Below, piece after piece: positions 1 through 11,600 of a stretch of 64,000 nucleotides of DNA. A program made the position numbers and the translations under genes. The notes under the pieces are model-generated. The model worked only from the letters and a program-made list of their open reading frames with translations, ran no database searches and had not been told where the DNA came from. The stretch's first letter is position 1. Every line of letters starts with the position of its first letter. The stretch comes from Anoplolepis gracilipes. Its lineage: Eukaryota > Arthropoda > Insecta > Hymenoptera > Formicidae. The stretch is taken from assembly GCF_047496725.1 (NCBI RefSeq), contig NC_132971.1:9507001-9571000 (forward strand). Reading direction: 5' to 3'.

Positions 1-204
1 ATGTTTCGTGTGTTTAGTTATTGTTAAATAGTGTAAAAGAAAAATATTTATTTTTTTAGATGATATATAATTATATTTATTTTACATAAACCGTTAAAAG
101 AAAAGATAAGAAAAGTAGAAAGAAGAGAAAGAGAGAGAGAGAGAGAGTGAGTATTAGATACAAATAATATATATATAATATTAGATAAATAATATTGATA
201 TATG

Positions 205-247
<43 letters not shown>

Positions 248-684
248 ATATATATATGTATGTTATATATGTGTATATATATTAAATGTTTAAATATTAT
301 TAAATTAAATTCTTTAAAGTTAAAGAAGACAAGAAGAATAAGCAATAGAAATAAATAAGGAAAAGAAGAGAGAATATATAGAAAGAAGAAAGTTTTAAAA
401 TTAGAGAATACGGAGAAGTTGGAACATAACCGGTTAGAGACTTATATAGGAAAAGAGTGGCAAACTCGATTAATCCCTCATTTCTTCTGATTGGATAGAG
501 GCGTTAAAGCTTTTACTGAGCATTTTATAATGTGCACAAAACATGAAAAACTGAAAATAATATGAATATTTGCAGCTTTATATTTATTTTATATAAAAAT
601 CAAATAGAGAGGTTACGTGATTGCGTGAGTTTGCCATTCTCCTAAGAGGCTCTATACGCCCGAAAGATTCGTAAGTTTTGTCGC
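1..684. repeat. AT-rich intergenic DNA with GA and TA microsatellites
   Basis: No gene seen. A GA run lies at about 127-148 and TA runs at about 205-257. A short imperfect inverted pair lies at about 450-490 and 620-655, both sharing the word TGGCAAACTC. Nothing else is supported. Confidence 0.6.
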
Positions 685-813
685 ATGGTGCGCTGGTGTG
701 CGATTTGTAAGAAATGGATGAATGACGAATTTTGCGTTCGTTTCCGTTTTCCGTCCTTGGACGAGTGCGAACGTGTTTCTTCTGCGCTTTTACGCGTTAT
801 TTTTTTGGATTAA
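685..813 (+). pseudogene. Short zinc-finger-like (possibly THAP) fragment
   Basis: A 42-residue open frame begins MVRWCAICKKW and contains FRFPSLDE. The C-x2-C near the start followed by a basic/aromatic stretch and an FP motif resembles the start of a THAP zinc finger, but the second C..H pair is absent. A donor-like GTAAGT follows the stop at about 816. About 80 bp of it (720-800) recurs inverted at 1141-1222. It may be the relic of a THAP-bearing host gene or P-like element; it may equally be chance. Confidence 0.2.
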
Positions 814-1222
814 TTGTAAGTAACTCTTATATTTTTTATATTATATAATTCTTCCATCACTATTTCACGTACTTATACATATATTTACTTTCATTATTTT
901 AATTCTCTTATTATTTCAATCTAGCCACAAAGTAGGTAGACCGGCTAAGAGCTATATGCCATAAATCAGTAGAAAAAGAAGAAAATGGTGTGTGTAGGCC
1001 TCGCCTGTGTTTGCCGCTGTCTTCTTCTATTGATTTTGGCCCTGACGAATATATGTACGTCTTATAGCTATTAACGGGTGAAAGAAAATTTATATTATAT
1101 TCTAAATTTTCTTATTTTATATCATCTATATTCTAAAAAATATAATGCGTAACAGCGCAAGACACGTCCAAACTCATCCAAGGACGGCAACGAACTTCGC
1201 CGCTGTCTCATCTACTCGCGCA
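720..1222. repeat. Imperfect inverted repeat, arms about 80 bp
   Basis: The arm 720-800 contains CCGTCCTTGGACGAG; the reverse complement of 1141-1222 contains CCGTCCTTGGATGAG, with similar flanks. The spacer is AT-rich and holds a splice-like donor. The right arm sits at the start of a small CpG-rich patch (1145-1370). Confidence 0.5.
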
Positions 1223-1977
1223 TTGTGTCTCGTTCTGAGAGTTTCCACGAGGAGATCCCTGCGTGCGACACTCAAGCCAGGACGGGCGAGTCTCGACGGA
1301 GTCGCGTTTCTCAGGAAGCGCGTCGTCCCATGGTAGGTTACAATTCTTTACACTCTTCGAGTCCACCTCGACTCAGGAGAGGTATGTTATTGTTAATATA
1401 CAGCAATAACTTAAAGTTTATTGTTGTAACAATATTATTAAATAAATTAAGTAGCTTCAAATTTTTGTTAAGGATAATCTTTTGATGTCTTGTATTATTT
1501 TTTATATGAAATTAAAGATTATAACATTATTATAGTTACGTTATACATTTGCAGGCATACAAGTAATCTATCCGTCCTTGAAGGCCAGGAGATACCTTCA
1601 AATATTAATCAGTTTCATAACTTTTAACAAACCACGTAACTACAATGATAAGTTGAGACAGAATTCTGCGAGTGTTAGCAGTGGAGTAAGTTCCAGCATA
1701 CAGAACGTAATTCCAAACTTTTAAAATCATAATCCTAATATGCATGGCCAAATTTAACTCATTCCGGATCAAATATACCAAATTTATCATTAAATTAAAT
1801 TAATTTAGGCAAAAAGGAATATACAACCTAAACGCATATTTCAAAACTTAAAATGTAAATTGTAACATTAGTTTTCTTCTCTTTAAAAAAAAAGTAGGAT
1901 ATATGTTTAACAGATATATAATACATTTATTACATTACATAAATTATAATTAATCTAATGATAATATTTAATTTATA
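1223..1977. other. AT-rich spacer with one exon-like stretch
   Basis: Mostly AT-rich. Positions 1554-1684 are open in one + frame and flanked by an acceptor-like TTTGCAG and a donor-like GTAAGT, but the phase does not join the exon at 3148, so I do not call it a gene. Confidence 0.4.
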
Positions 1978-2075
1978 AGATTCAGTTGTGGAAGTATCGA
2001 GAAAACATCAAATAAACTAAAATGTGTTATTATACAAATTCATAGCTTTGCCAAGACCGTTGACCCAATTAAGTT
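1978..2075 (+). repeat. Degenerate copy 1 of a triplicated exon unit
   Basis: It matches the first half of the exon at 3148-3341 (shared words include GAGAAAACATCAAAT) and has the same AT-rich lead-in, including TATTTAATTTATA. It lacks a clean acceptor AG at the boundary and diverges after about 2075. Confidence 0.55.
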
Positions 2076-2624
2076 GACATAACATTAATAAATATCCTTA
2101 GGCTTATAATATGTCTGAAAATTCATCAATTTCCAGTCATATCTAAAAAAACAATGGAAACTTCTAAATCAATGCATATATAATTTATAAAATTCAAGCA
2201 CGTTATCCATCAATATCAAGAAGATCAAAATCAAAACATGAAGAGTGTCGTTTCATCAGGCTGTTGATACAAGTGAAAATAATATCAACAAGCAAACAGA
2301 GCAGAGACTTACGTATCAACAATTTAGGGTTCCTTTACAGGTAGGGGTATGTAGAATTTATTTAATATTATTGTACTATTATTATTATAATATTTAATTT
2401 TAGCGAATGTGTATAATTTAAAAAGCATTTATATTTATAATTTTTTTCCATAAATTAATTAAAACATATACAATCTAAACAAATATTTTAAAAATTTTGA
2501 TGGGAATTGTAACATTAGCTTTCTTCTATTTTAAGAATAGCAGGACATATATTTAACGAATATATGACACATTTATTACATTATATACATTATAATTAAT
2601 GTAATGACAATATTTAATTTATAG

Positions 2625-2824
2625 GGTTCAGTTCTAGAGGCATTGAGAAAACATTAAGTGAACCAAAATATGTTATTATACAAGTTCACAGTTTCACAAA
2701 GACATATGGCACATGGCAAGTAAAACTGTTAGATTTCGGTTTCTGTGCTAAAGTCTCAAGAATTATCAAAGCGAAAATTTCTTATAGGAACCTTATATTG
2801 AATGAGTCTTGAAGTAATTTCAAG
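2625..2824 (+). pseudogene. Copy 2 of the triplicated exon, one premature stop
   Basis: Bounded by an acceptor (TTTATAG at 2618-2624) and a donor (GGTAATT). It aligns with 3148-3341 along its full length, with a 6-base insertion (GCACAT region) and a TGA near the end where copy 3 is open. This is a decayed duplicate of the same exon. Confidence 0.6.
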
Positions 2825-3147
2825 GTAATTTATACATTTATATTACTTTTAAGATTGAATGATATAAATTTTATTTTTTTACTCTTTCATTTTTAAATCA
2901 TTATTAATTAGTAATATATTAGAATTAGTATAAAAAGATTAAATTTTAATGGAATACAAATTATAAAATATAAAAGAATAATTTTGTCATGTTCTATAAA
3001 AGTTGACATTTTCTTAAAAACGTGAACTAAAGGATAGTTTCTATCGACTAGCGTTTTAAGTATTATGGTTAATTATATATGTTTAATAAATATATAACAC
3101 ATTTATTTTATTACATAATTAATGTATTGATAATATTTAATTTATAG

Positions 3148-3341
3148 GGTTCAGTTGTAATGGCATCGAGAAAACATCAAATGAACTAAAATATGTTCTT
3201 GCACAAGTTCATAGTCTCGCAAAGACTTATGGCAGAGTAAAACTGTCAGATTTTGATTTTTGTGCTCAAGTCTTAAGAATGACTGAAGTGATAATTTCTT
3301 ATGAGAACCTTATATCAAATGAGTCCTTAAGTAATTTCAAG
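3148..3341 (+). CDS. Open internal exon of an unrecognised gene (copy 3)
   Basis: The segment lies between TTTATAG and GGTAATT and is open for 64 codons in the frame that starts after two bases. The product contains HSLAKTYGRVKLSDFDFCAQ and ends SNFK at a phase-0 donor. I do not recognise the family. Codon 1 needs one base from an upstream exon I could not find. Two older copies of the same unit lie at 2625 and 1978 and a partial inverted one at 50.3 kb, so this may be a repeated element's exon rather than a single-copy host gene. Confidence 0.45.
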
Positions 3342-3669
3342 GTAATTTACACATTTATATAACTTACTTTCAAGATTGAATGATGTAAACTTTATTTTTT
3401 TACTCTTTTTCATTTTTAAATCATTATTAATCAATAATATACTAGAATCACTAGAAAGATTAAATTTTAATGCAACATAGATTATAAATACAAAATGTTG
3501 TATAAGATATTCAATTTGATATATATATATAATTCTTAGTTTTATTATTATAAGATAAGGAAGATAAAAAAGAATTAATAAAAATCTTTTAATATGAAAA
3601 GTGCATATGTAGTGCATGAAGTTCATCTGTATAGTAATTAATGAAAAATTCGTCATTCTTTTTTTACAG

Positions 3670-3708
3670 AAGTCTCATAGCAATAAAGTTTCCATAACAA
3701 CAAAATAA
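3670..3708 (+). CDS. Probable terminal exon joined to 3148-3341
   Basis: A pyrimidine-rich acceptor TTTTTTTACAG precedes 3670. Thirteen codons including TAA follow in the phase left by the donor at 3342, ending SNKVSITTK. The intron would be 328 nt and AT-rich. The match of phase and the strong acceptor support the join; there is no other evidence. Confidence 0.35.
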   Translation, partial: KSHSNKVSITTK

Positions 3709-4159
3709 ATATTTGTGTATCTAACGTTGATTCATTTTGGTGATGTGAATGTACAGTGACAATAAAAGTATATTGTAAAAGAGTTTCTAAGTATATGAGC
3801 GAGAAATGCATCCTTATCACAATTAATTTTTGATATTTTGTGTTTTTGATTGACTCTTGAATCTACAACGAGTTTTGTTGATTAGTTGACATGACAGTAC
3901 ACATATATATTTATATAATTATATTCATAAATTTAAGCAATAAATATATTAAACTTGTATTAAAAAAATTAATTTTAATTTTTACAATTATTTATCATTT
4001 CTTGTGCACAAGTTGGATTACATAAAATTCTTTTTGAACAAACATCTGGTATTTTAAGTCGTATAATGATGTCGAAAAATAATTCAAAGCAACTTCAAGG
4101 TAAATATATTGAATATATTAATTATTATATTTATATAAAATAATATATTATTAATACAT
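3709..4159. other. AT-rich spacer, nothing recognised
   Basis: AT-rich with no open frame of note, no repeat I could relate to others and no RNA gene. Confidence 0.5.
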
Positions 4160-5345
4160 TAACCCTCCAATTAAATACGTGGGTCGTTGGCATCTGACCA
4201 AAATAATATTTAAAGTTTGACTTTGCATAGTTGTTAGAAGATCATATAAAGATCACTTTCAATTTTTTTAAAATAAAACCTATTTTTTATTACATGTGCT
4301 TGTAACATATCTCGTGAGCTTGTAATAAAATTGTAATAAAATAAATAAAACATTGTAATAAAATATTCTTTTTTGATTATTTTTCGAGTTACAAGAACTT
4401 AAAAGTTACAGTATTTGGACAGAATACAAAATATCTTCTAAAACATTCAGTTTTTAGTAATCTTATCTTAATACTTTTATGTAGAATAATAAGACAAATC
4501 CATTGATGTATAGAAAACACATCACTTTTAAAAAAAATAAGATTGCATGCTGCCAGTTTTATACTTTTTCTTAAAAGCAATTATACAGGGTGTCCCCAAA
4601 TTGGCGGATCAACTCTCGTGGGTAGATAGAGCGTGTTAAACTGAAGAAAAAAATCTTATATCATTTTGCTAAATTCGCAATAATTAATGAGATATAAATT
4701 AATAAAGATCGGCCAATACTACCAGGATAAGCGTGCGGCACGAAGAAGCCTCCTATTTATTACTTGATACTAGGCGCGCGGCGAGACAGTAGGCGGAGCG
4801 CTCTACAAAGGACGTACAAAGGGCGTACTGAAAGAGACATTGTACAGTGCGCTCTGCGTTTATATCTTGCCGCGCGCCTAGTATCAAGTAACAACTGAGA
4901 GGTTTCTTCGTGCCGCGCGCTTATACTGGCACGGATTGGCCGATTTTTATTAATTTATATCTCATTAATTATTGCGAATTTAGCAAAATAATATAAGATT
5001 TTTTTCTTCAGTTTAACACGCTCTACCCATGAGAGTTGATCCACCAATTCGAGGACACCCTGTATATGTTTTCTTTATATCATTGGATTTGTCTTATTAT
5101 TTTATGCATAAAAGTATTAAGATTAAATTATTGAAAATTGAATGTTTTATAAGATATTTTGTATTTTTTGTCAAAATACTGTAATTTTGAAGCTCTTGTA
5201 ACTCAAAAAATAGTTAAAAAAATATTTTATTATAATATTTTGGAAAGCTCACGAGATAAACTACAAGTACATGTAATGAAAAATAAGTTTTATTTAAAAA
5301 AATTTAAGGTGATCTTTATATGACTTTCAAACGACTATGCAAAGT
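4160..5345. repeat. Large imperfect palindrome (foldback element)
   Basis: The left part (4180-4560) and the reverse complement of the right part (5065-5340) match with indels, e.g. TTGACTTTGCATAG against CTATGCAAAGTCA and GACAAATCCA against TGGATTTGTC. The smaller TIR element 4584-5064 sits at its centre. A related palindrome lies at 54.36-55.06 kb, so this is a family. Confidence 0.65.
4584..5064. mobile_element. MITE with about 170-bp TIRs, ends TACAGGGTGTC
   Basis: Left end TACAGGGTGTCC; right end GGACACCCTGTA. The arms pair over about 170 bp, including AACTCTCGTGGGTAGA and its near complement. The centre (4750-4880) is GC-richer with no ORF. The ends are flanked by TA, consistent with a Tc1/mariner- or piggyBac-like target, but superfamily is not proven. 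Total 481 bp, non-autonomous. Confidence 0.75.
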
Positions 5346-5560
5346 CACATTAACAACGTTTATCTTATGTTCCCCTTGAAACTCTATTTTTTTCTAAAAT
5401 TTTATTATTTCGAGATATTACCCTATTCTAATTAAAATTGGAAATCCTATATATACAATTATATGAATATTATACAAATATAATCCTCACAAACTTATAA
5501 ATATATAAATTATAAATTTGTATTTAAATTATATAATAAAATGTATGTTATCTTCATTAA
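5346..5560. other. AT-rich spacer
   Basis: No gene or repeat supported. Confidence 0.4.
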
Positions 5561-5999
5561 TATTCTATAAATATTATGAACAGAGATATCATGTAAAATC
5601 CTGATGTCAGAATTTTTTATTAAGAAACGGAAAATTTATTAAGAGACGGAAAAATTTACAATTTAATCGTTTGACAAGAGATGATATCAGTGACACTCAT
5701 ATATTGATTTTATGATAAGTGACTGTAATTCAATAATTTTATTGTATAAAAATAATGACAGATGTTTCACAGATGACAATGTGTTGTAGATTTTTAAATT
5801 ACGTCTACATGAATTATTTACGTATTGTAAACAAATATTAACAATAAATATAAATATGTATATTAATAATATATTAATATTAATTTTACAGATTTATAAT
5901 ATTAATATATTTTTAATATACATTATTTATATTTATTATTATGTGTTTACAATACGTAAACAATTCATGTAGTCGTAATTTTAAAATCTACAGTACTAT

Positions 6000-6113
6000 A
6001 GGTCTGTTCGTTTTAATTACACTGGCTGTAGTAGTTCAGAGGTTGTTTTTTTTGCTCGCCATTAGAAGGAAAAAGATAACCTGTGAGCCAGTGTAGTCAA
6101 AACGAGCAGACCT
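6000..6113. mobile_element. 114-bp MITE, ends AGGTCTG/CAGACCT, TSD TAT
   Basis: The TIRs AGGTCTGTTCGTTTT and AAAACGAGCAGACCT face each other, with inner complementary words ACTGGCT/AGCCAGT. TAT occurs on both sides (5997-5999 and 6114-6116), and the palindrome that hosts it has one copy only. A 3-bp target is typical of PIF/Harbinger-like MITEs. Confidence 0.65.
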
Positions 6114-6278
6114 TATGTCATCTGTGAAGCATCTGTCATATCATTTTTACACAATAAAAAGATTATTAAATTACGGTCGCGATTCATAAAATTGATACGC
6201 AAGTGTCACTGATGTCATCTTTTGTCAAACGATTTAGTTGTACATTTTTTCGACGTTTCTTGAAAAATTCTGACATCA

Positions 6279-6416
6279 AGGTACTTATTATAAAACTGTT
6301 CAAAAACGTTTTCGATCGGAATAATTCCTTTTTTCCCTAAATACATAATAGAAAATTTAGGAAGAAACGAAATTATTTCGATCGGAAACATTTTCGAACA
6401 GTTTCATAATAGGTAC
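6279..6416. mobile_element. 138-bp MITE, TSD TCA
   Basis: Starts AGGTACTTATTATAAAACTG, ends ATAATAGGTAC, with internal complementary blocks around CGATCGGAA. TCA flanks both sides (6276-6278, 6417-6419), interrupting the palindrome word GACATCAGGATTTT whose intact partner lies near 5608-5625. Confidence 0.7.
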
Positions 6417-6593
6417 TCAGGATTTTACATATCTCCGTTCATGATATTTATAGAGTATAAATAAATATCATTTTATTATATAATTATTATATAATTTAAA
6501 CTCAAATTTTTGATTAAACTTAACAAGAACTCAATCGGCTTGTTATTACCGTACATTTATTTATGAGGACTTACTTATTTTTTAAATGATGAG

Positions 6594-6998
6594 TGTTAAT
6601 ATATATGTTGTAGTCGTGCGACTGTTGTCTACGTCTCCTTGTGTTTATATCTCGATTCTAGCGGTCGCATGCTCTCGTTCGAACCGATTGTCTCAAGCGT
6701 GTGAGTCGAAATGCGGAGGTGTCAACCTCCACCAACGCACTGACATCTAAAATAGATAGGTAATTGGCCCGATTTTTGAAGGGGAGAAAAAGACTAGGAT
6801 TGTATCATATATAAGGAGGCGATACGCAGAATTCAGGGCTATCTCGCAATTCTTTTGGAGTTAGAAGAAGATTGAGACCATTATTGAATCATCGCACTTG
6901 TTTCGCAAATACACATATTATTAAAACGTTGAGAACTAATAAATTTATATTCCCGTACTAAACCCATCCTGACGAGACGGACAAAGACTCCTACTACA
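6594..6998 (+). repeat. Probable 5' LTR of Gypsy-1
   Basis: The segment begins TGTTAATATATATGTTGTAG and ends CTCCTACTACA, giving TG..CA ends with an inner TGTAGT/ACTACA pairing. A TATA-like ATATATAA lies at 6807-6814. It immediately precedes a spacer and the gag ORF. No 3' partner LTR is visible, so the ends are provisional. Confidence 0.5.
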
Positions 6999-7125
6999 GC
7001 TTATCAGAAGTGGGATCCGGCCTGGCCTTGCGAATTTTTGTTTGTCGGTTTGTCTGAGGTAAGCGTTTTGAATTTCTAACGGCTCTCGGAGTTATTGACA
7101 AGGACGAAAAGAAACGACGTGAGTT
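6999..7125 (+). promoter_or_regulatory. Leader with possible primer-binding site of Gypsy-1
   Basis: Directly after the LTR comes TTATCAGAAGTGGGATCC, placed where a minus-strand primer site should be. The tRNA partner is not identified. The gag ATG follows at 7126. Confidence 0.35.
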
Positions 7126-7821
7126 ATGACATCGTATCAACTAGGTGATTTTACCGTTGCGGAATTGAAAGACGTTCTTCGCGAGAAAGACCTATCCACG
7201 AAGAGAACAAAAACTGAACTTATTCAGCTGCTGGATGCACTGAACGACCCGAATGTGTGGAAAGAGCTTAGTGAGCAACTAAGATGAACGGCGGGTTCGC
7301 GTGGCGTTTCATTGTCGGCCGGTGTGTGTCCGTCTGGCGAGGAGCGTGATGCCGTCGAGAAAGCGGAGACTGCTGACGGACCGCTGGAACCAGGGAATGG
7401 TCCAAGGGCGACAGCGTCTGGATCGGAGGAGTGTGGCGCGTTGCGGACGGAGCTCTCGTTGCTGCGTCGGGAGCGAGAGATCCTGGAGCGGGAGCAGCAG
7501 TTGCTCCGACGGAAGATTGAGTAGCTGAGGAGTTCACCCACCATAACGGCGAGTAACAGTGTCATTTCTATGGTTGGCGGCGTAAGAAGCATCAAAGAAT
7601 TGCTGCCTGAATTTGATGCAACAGACGGTACCTTTTGGAGGTGGAAGCAACAATTTGAACTGCTGAGACGTACGTATCAGTTAGATGACAATTCTGCAAA
7701 GATACTAATAAGTTCGAGATTGAAGGGGCGTGCGTTGTCGTGGTTCTATTCTAGAGTGTCCGAAGAGGGATCGGCTTGTGGCGGCTGGAATAAAAGACTC
7801 TGCGGAAACTGCGTCGACTAA
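7126..7821 (+). pseudogene. Gypsy-1 gag with N-terminal SAP-like domain, two stops
   Basis: Structural Gag of a Gypsy LTR retrotransposon. The N-terminus (residues about 9-38, TVAELKDVLREKDLSTKRTK) has the helix-extended-helix pattern of a SAP domain. A coiled coil follows (about 105-130: ELSLLRREREILEREQQLL). The capsid-like part begins at 7570 (IKELLPEFD... FWRWKQQFELL), the usual insect Gypsy capsid start. All three blocks are in one frame, interrupted by TGA at 7285 and TAG at 7522. The frame ends at 7821 without a zinc knuckle, so the nucleocapsid end is lost or shifted. It overlaps the protease frame. Confidence 0.7.
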
Positions 7822-8148
7822 CGTTGTACAACCGACCGTACTATTGAAACCGTATATGGTTAGCGTTAAAATTATAGTTAGGAACGAGACTGGCGGCTTT
7901 GATAATTATATTGTTGACGCGATGATCGATTCGGGCTCTCCGATCAGCCTGATTAAAAGTGACGTAATTCCGGGCAAATCGCATTTGCTCGATACTGAGG
8001 ATGTTAGTCAGTTTTGTGGAATCAACGGTTCGCGGTTAAGAATTAACGGTATCGCTCATGTTGAGTTAGAAGTAAAAGGCGTGCGTATCAAAATCAAATT
8101 TTATACGGTGCCACGCGATACAATGGCTTATAGTGTTCTGCTTGGCAG
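7820..8148 (+). pseudogene. Gypsy-1 retroviral-type aspartic protease, 5' part of pol
   Basis: The frame reads IVDAMIDSGSPISLIKSD, the DSG active-site motif of pepsin-like retroelement proteases, then the flap region and AYSVLLGS. The natural continuation is at 13179, because the R1-like LINE is inserted here after a 16-bp duplicated target. The frame is shifted relative to gag, as expected for a gag-pol junction or decay. Confidence 0.75.
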
Positions 8149-8667
8149 TTAATGTGTGAGCCGTTCCCACGAGTGGGAAAGGCCCGTGCTACCTCGCCCT
8201 TTCAGGCATACGCCACATTTTTACATCCACTGTCTATCGGAACCGCCCCGAGACGGGCGATGGAAAAATCCAGTAGCGCCTGCTGGTTCGTGTGTGCAGG
8301 ATGGACAGTTTGGCCACGACGAATAAGCCCATCCTTCCTTCCTTAGGGTGACATACACTCCGCCGGCTGGCATTCGCCACTATCCGACTCCTTCACCCCG
8401 CTATCTTATCCGTCGTGCCCACGGGGACCACGGGGAGGCCTGTCCATTTGCATCCCGACCTGGATGAACGCTTCTGACCCTGTCGGGCGATGGGAATGGT
8501 GGGATAGGTGGGCGTTTTAGGGTATATGGAGTCCTACCTAATTTCCTCTAACGCGACGCGAACGCTGCTCGAGAGCGTGGTTGTCCCGAGAAGATTACGG
8601 GATCACACCCCCATACCCGAAGGCTCCGACCTCTTCGGTTGAACAACGGACCTACCTAATATATTAT
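8149..8667 (-). other. 3' UTR of the R1-like LINE
   Basis: GC-richer than flanking DNA and without ORF on the element strand. It ends without a poly(A) tail, as many R1-clade elements do. Confidence 0.5.
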
Positions 8668-11600
8668 CTACGTTTCGTATCCCTTCAGCCAAAGGGATTC
8701 GCGGCAAAAATCGATGAATACGGAAAGGGCCTCTGGGTTTGACACGAAGAAGCGTGCCACATCCGGCCACTGCCATTCACCTTCCGGTACGACGCTTCGC
8801 AGTATCTCTCTCTGCGCGTCAAAGAGGGGACATTCCAGCAAGAAGTGCTGGACTGAATCAATTCCACCTCCGCAAATGCACACGTCACTTTCTACGAGAC
8901 CTAACGACGCGAGTCTTTCTCTAAAATCTCCGTGTCCAGTGAGAACCTGTGTGCTCCAATGGTTTATTTCTAGCGAACGCGCAGCTAGTCTATCTCGCAC
9001 GTCCCTAAAGAAGGCGAACGTGGTACGACCCTTACTTGAAGAGTTCCATCGGGTCTGCCACATATTTATCGCCTCATTTTTAATTCCTACGACCGCGGTT
9101 TTTCTTTCGGTTCCGGCGGGGATCTCAATATTACCGATCTTGGCGTCTTTTCCCGACCTAACGTTATATCGCGCGGCACCTTCGCGAAGGACTATATCTA
9201 CAGGAGTCGCTCCTCCGACAACGCAAAGTGATTCCCACGAAGCCGTGCGGTATGCGCCAGTCATTGAAATTAAGACTCGACGCTGCAGGGCTTTCAGAAT
9301 TCTAATGTCTCTCTCCGTACACAGGTCGGCCCACCCCGCAGCGGCATAAGCCACTGTCGGTGCGAACACGCCCCGGTAGATTGTGGAGAGTGTCCTAAAA
9401 CGCAGGCCCCACTGGGCTCTCGCTACTCTACCTAACTTCTCGAACAGCGGCCCGACTTTGCTGTTTAAATATTCGCAGTGCGATCTGACCTTTAAATTTC
9501 TATCTAAGTAGACGCCAAGATACCTAACCGTTCGCTTAAATCCTATTTTCGTTTCACCGATTTTAATGATTGGCGGTCTATTCTCGAAGTTGACGGTTTT
9601 CTTATTTGTTTTTCGCTTCCTATCCGGTCGTGCTCCTCCCCGTCTACCTATCAGGTTTCTCGCGATCGCGTCGGATTTCAGAAAGATGGCTTCAGTTTTA
9701 CGCTCGAAAATCTGAAGTTTCGCGGACCTACACCATTCTGTTATTATGTTAACTACACGTTGGCCTTCTGTTTCTAGTTCTCTTCGCGAGTTTCCGTTTA
9801 TGACGACCACGAGGTCGTCCGCGTACGCGGCGAATCTATCTGGAATCACGTCTTCCAGTAATCTCAATAGGCCATCAAACATGAGGTTCCAGCAGGCCGG
9901 GCCCAGAACGGAACCCTGAGGGCACCCCCTCTCGGCCCGCTTGGACACCTCCGCGGAGCTAAGAGAAATTTTTACACTTCGATCGCTGAAGTAACTCCGG
10001 AGTACTTCGAAAATATTACGCGGACAATCTCGTTTCTTAAGGCTATCTAGCACAAGGGGCCACCAGACATTGTCAAAAGCCCCGGAAATGTCGAAAAGAA
10101 GCGCAACGGCGTACCTCCTTTTGGAGGCAGAGACCATCCGTCGCAACTCCACGACAGCTTCCTCCGTCGACCTTCCGGGCATGAACCCGAATTGTCGATC
10201 GGAGACCTTCCCCGGTGCCAGTGACGTGTCTAGCAGACGAGCTTTTATAAGCTTCTCGAAAAGTTTTCCTACTACGGAGAGGAGACAAATGGGTCTGTAG
10301 GATTTCGGGTCTCTCTCATCCTTGTCTTCGCCTTTCAGGAGGATTCGGAGTGAACCCTCCTTCCAGACAGAAGGAAAGACGCCCCACTGGAGACACCCGT
10401 TAAAAAGCCTAACTAGTTGACCGGGGATTATTTTACAGGCCGCCTTGAGTACGGCGACCTCGACTAGATCTAAACCCGGAGCTTTATTGTTTTTAAAAGT
10501 CTTCACCGCGCGAGCCATTTCCGCCTCCGTGAAGAAAGAGGCGTCGGCTGTATCGGGAGCTACCCTGCATGCGTTTCTAATTTCACGCTGTTCGAGCGTG
10601 TCTTCTATCTCCCGGTCATCTGGGATGTGCACATCCAGGAGGTAACTAGCGGTCTCCCCTAGTGACTTTGTGGAATATTCGCCACACCGGAGTGTGCTTA
10701 GCACCCCCTCAACCTGGAGTTTGCTCGTCTGTTGCTTGTAAACGAAGCCCCAGGGCTCGGCGGTTGCCGTGCGATGTGACGAACTTCCGCCAGCTTGCGA
10801 GTTTCGCCTGCCTCACCCTCCTACAGTACTGCCTTTGTGAAGAACGGTACTCCAGCAGCACCCGGAGGTAGGTAGGGTCCTCTCGCCCTTCCTGAAGGGC
10901 ACGGCGCAGCCTATATACCTTTTTCTTAATTATAGTTAGTTTTTTTGTCCACCACGGGTTGGACTTCCTAAATTTGCGCTTCCTAGGCATTGACGCGACA
11001 CAGGTCTCCGTGAGCACCACTGTGAGCGTTTCTGCCATTTTCTCTACTTCTATTGTGGAGCACAGATCGATAGCCTCCAGTTGCGATCTTGAAAGATCTG
11101 TCAGGGTGACAGAGAACCGTTCCCAGTCGGCCCGACTTGTGTCGAACCTCGTGTTCCCAGCGCCCCAATCGGCACCTGACTCTTTTGGCAATCTCAATCT
11201 TATGTCCACGGCCCTGTGGTCACTGGTGGTCCAGTCACACCTTACCTTCCAGTCACAGATGAACTTGTTCATGGAGGGCGACGTCAGGGTTACGTCGATG
11301 AACGACGAACCCCTTGTCGTCCAAAAGGTGGGTGGCTGTCCAGCATCGTTGACCACTGACAAGCCAAATGCTCTGATGAGGTCCTCGAATCGGGCACCTC
11401 TATCGTCTGTCTCTTGGGGACCCCAGAGTGACGATCGAGCATTGGCGTCTACACCTATAATAAGTTTCTCCCCCCTCAGTGAACGAAGCACCGTTTCGAG
11501 GTGGCTGAGGTGCTTCTCAATCTCGTCGCTGTACTGGAAGTAGCACGAGACAACGTAGAAGGAGAAGCTGGGGGCCCGCACTTCCACGCAGACACAATGC

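Larger units (their letters stand above)
5565..6460. repeat. Large AT-rich palindrome with two MITEs inserted in one arm
   Basis: The left arm 5565-5850 (e.g. GACAGATGTTTCACAGATGA) pairs with the right arm 5945-6460 (e.g. TCATCTGTGAAGCATCTGTC) once the insertions at 6000-6113 and 6279-6416 are removed. The centre is TATTAATAT-rich. This is a decayed foldback element. Confidence 0.65.

Noticed and set aside
1145..1485. Two small + strand ORFs in the CpG-rich patch
   Set aside because: No conserved motif, overlapping frames, and the region is the inverted arm of the 720-800 fragment.
8714..9349. + strand frames opposite the R1-like LINE
   Set aside because: Shadows of the reverse transcriptase; no independent support.
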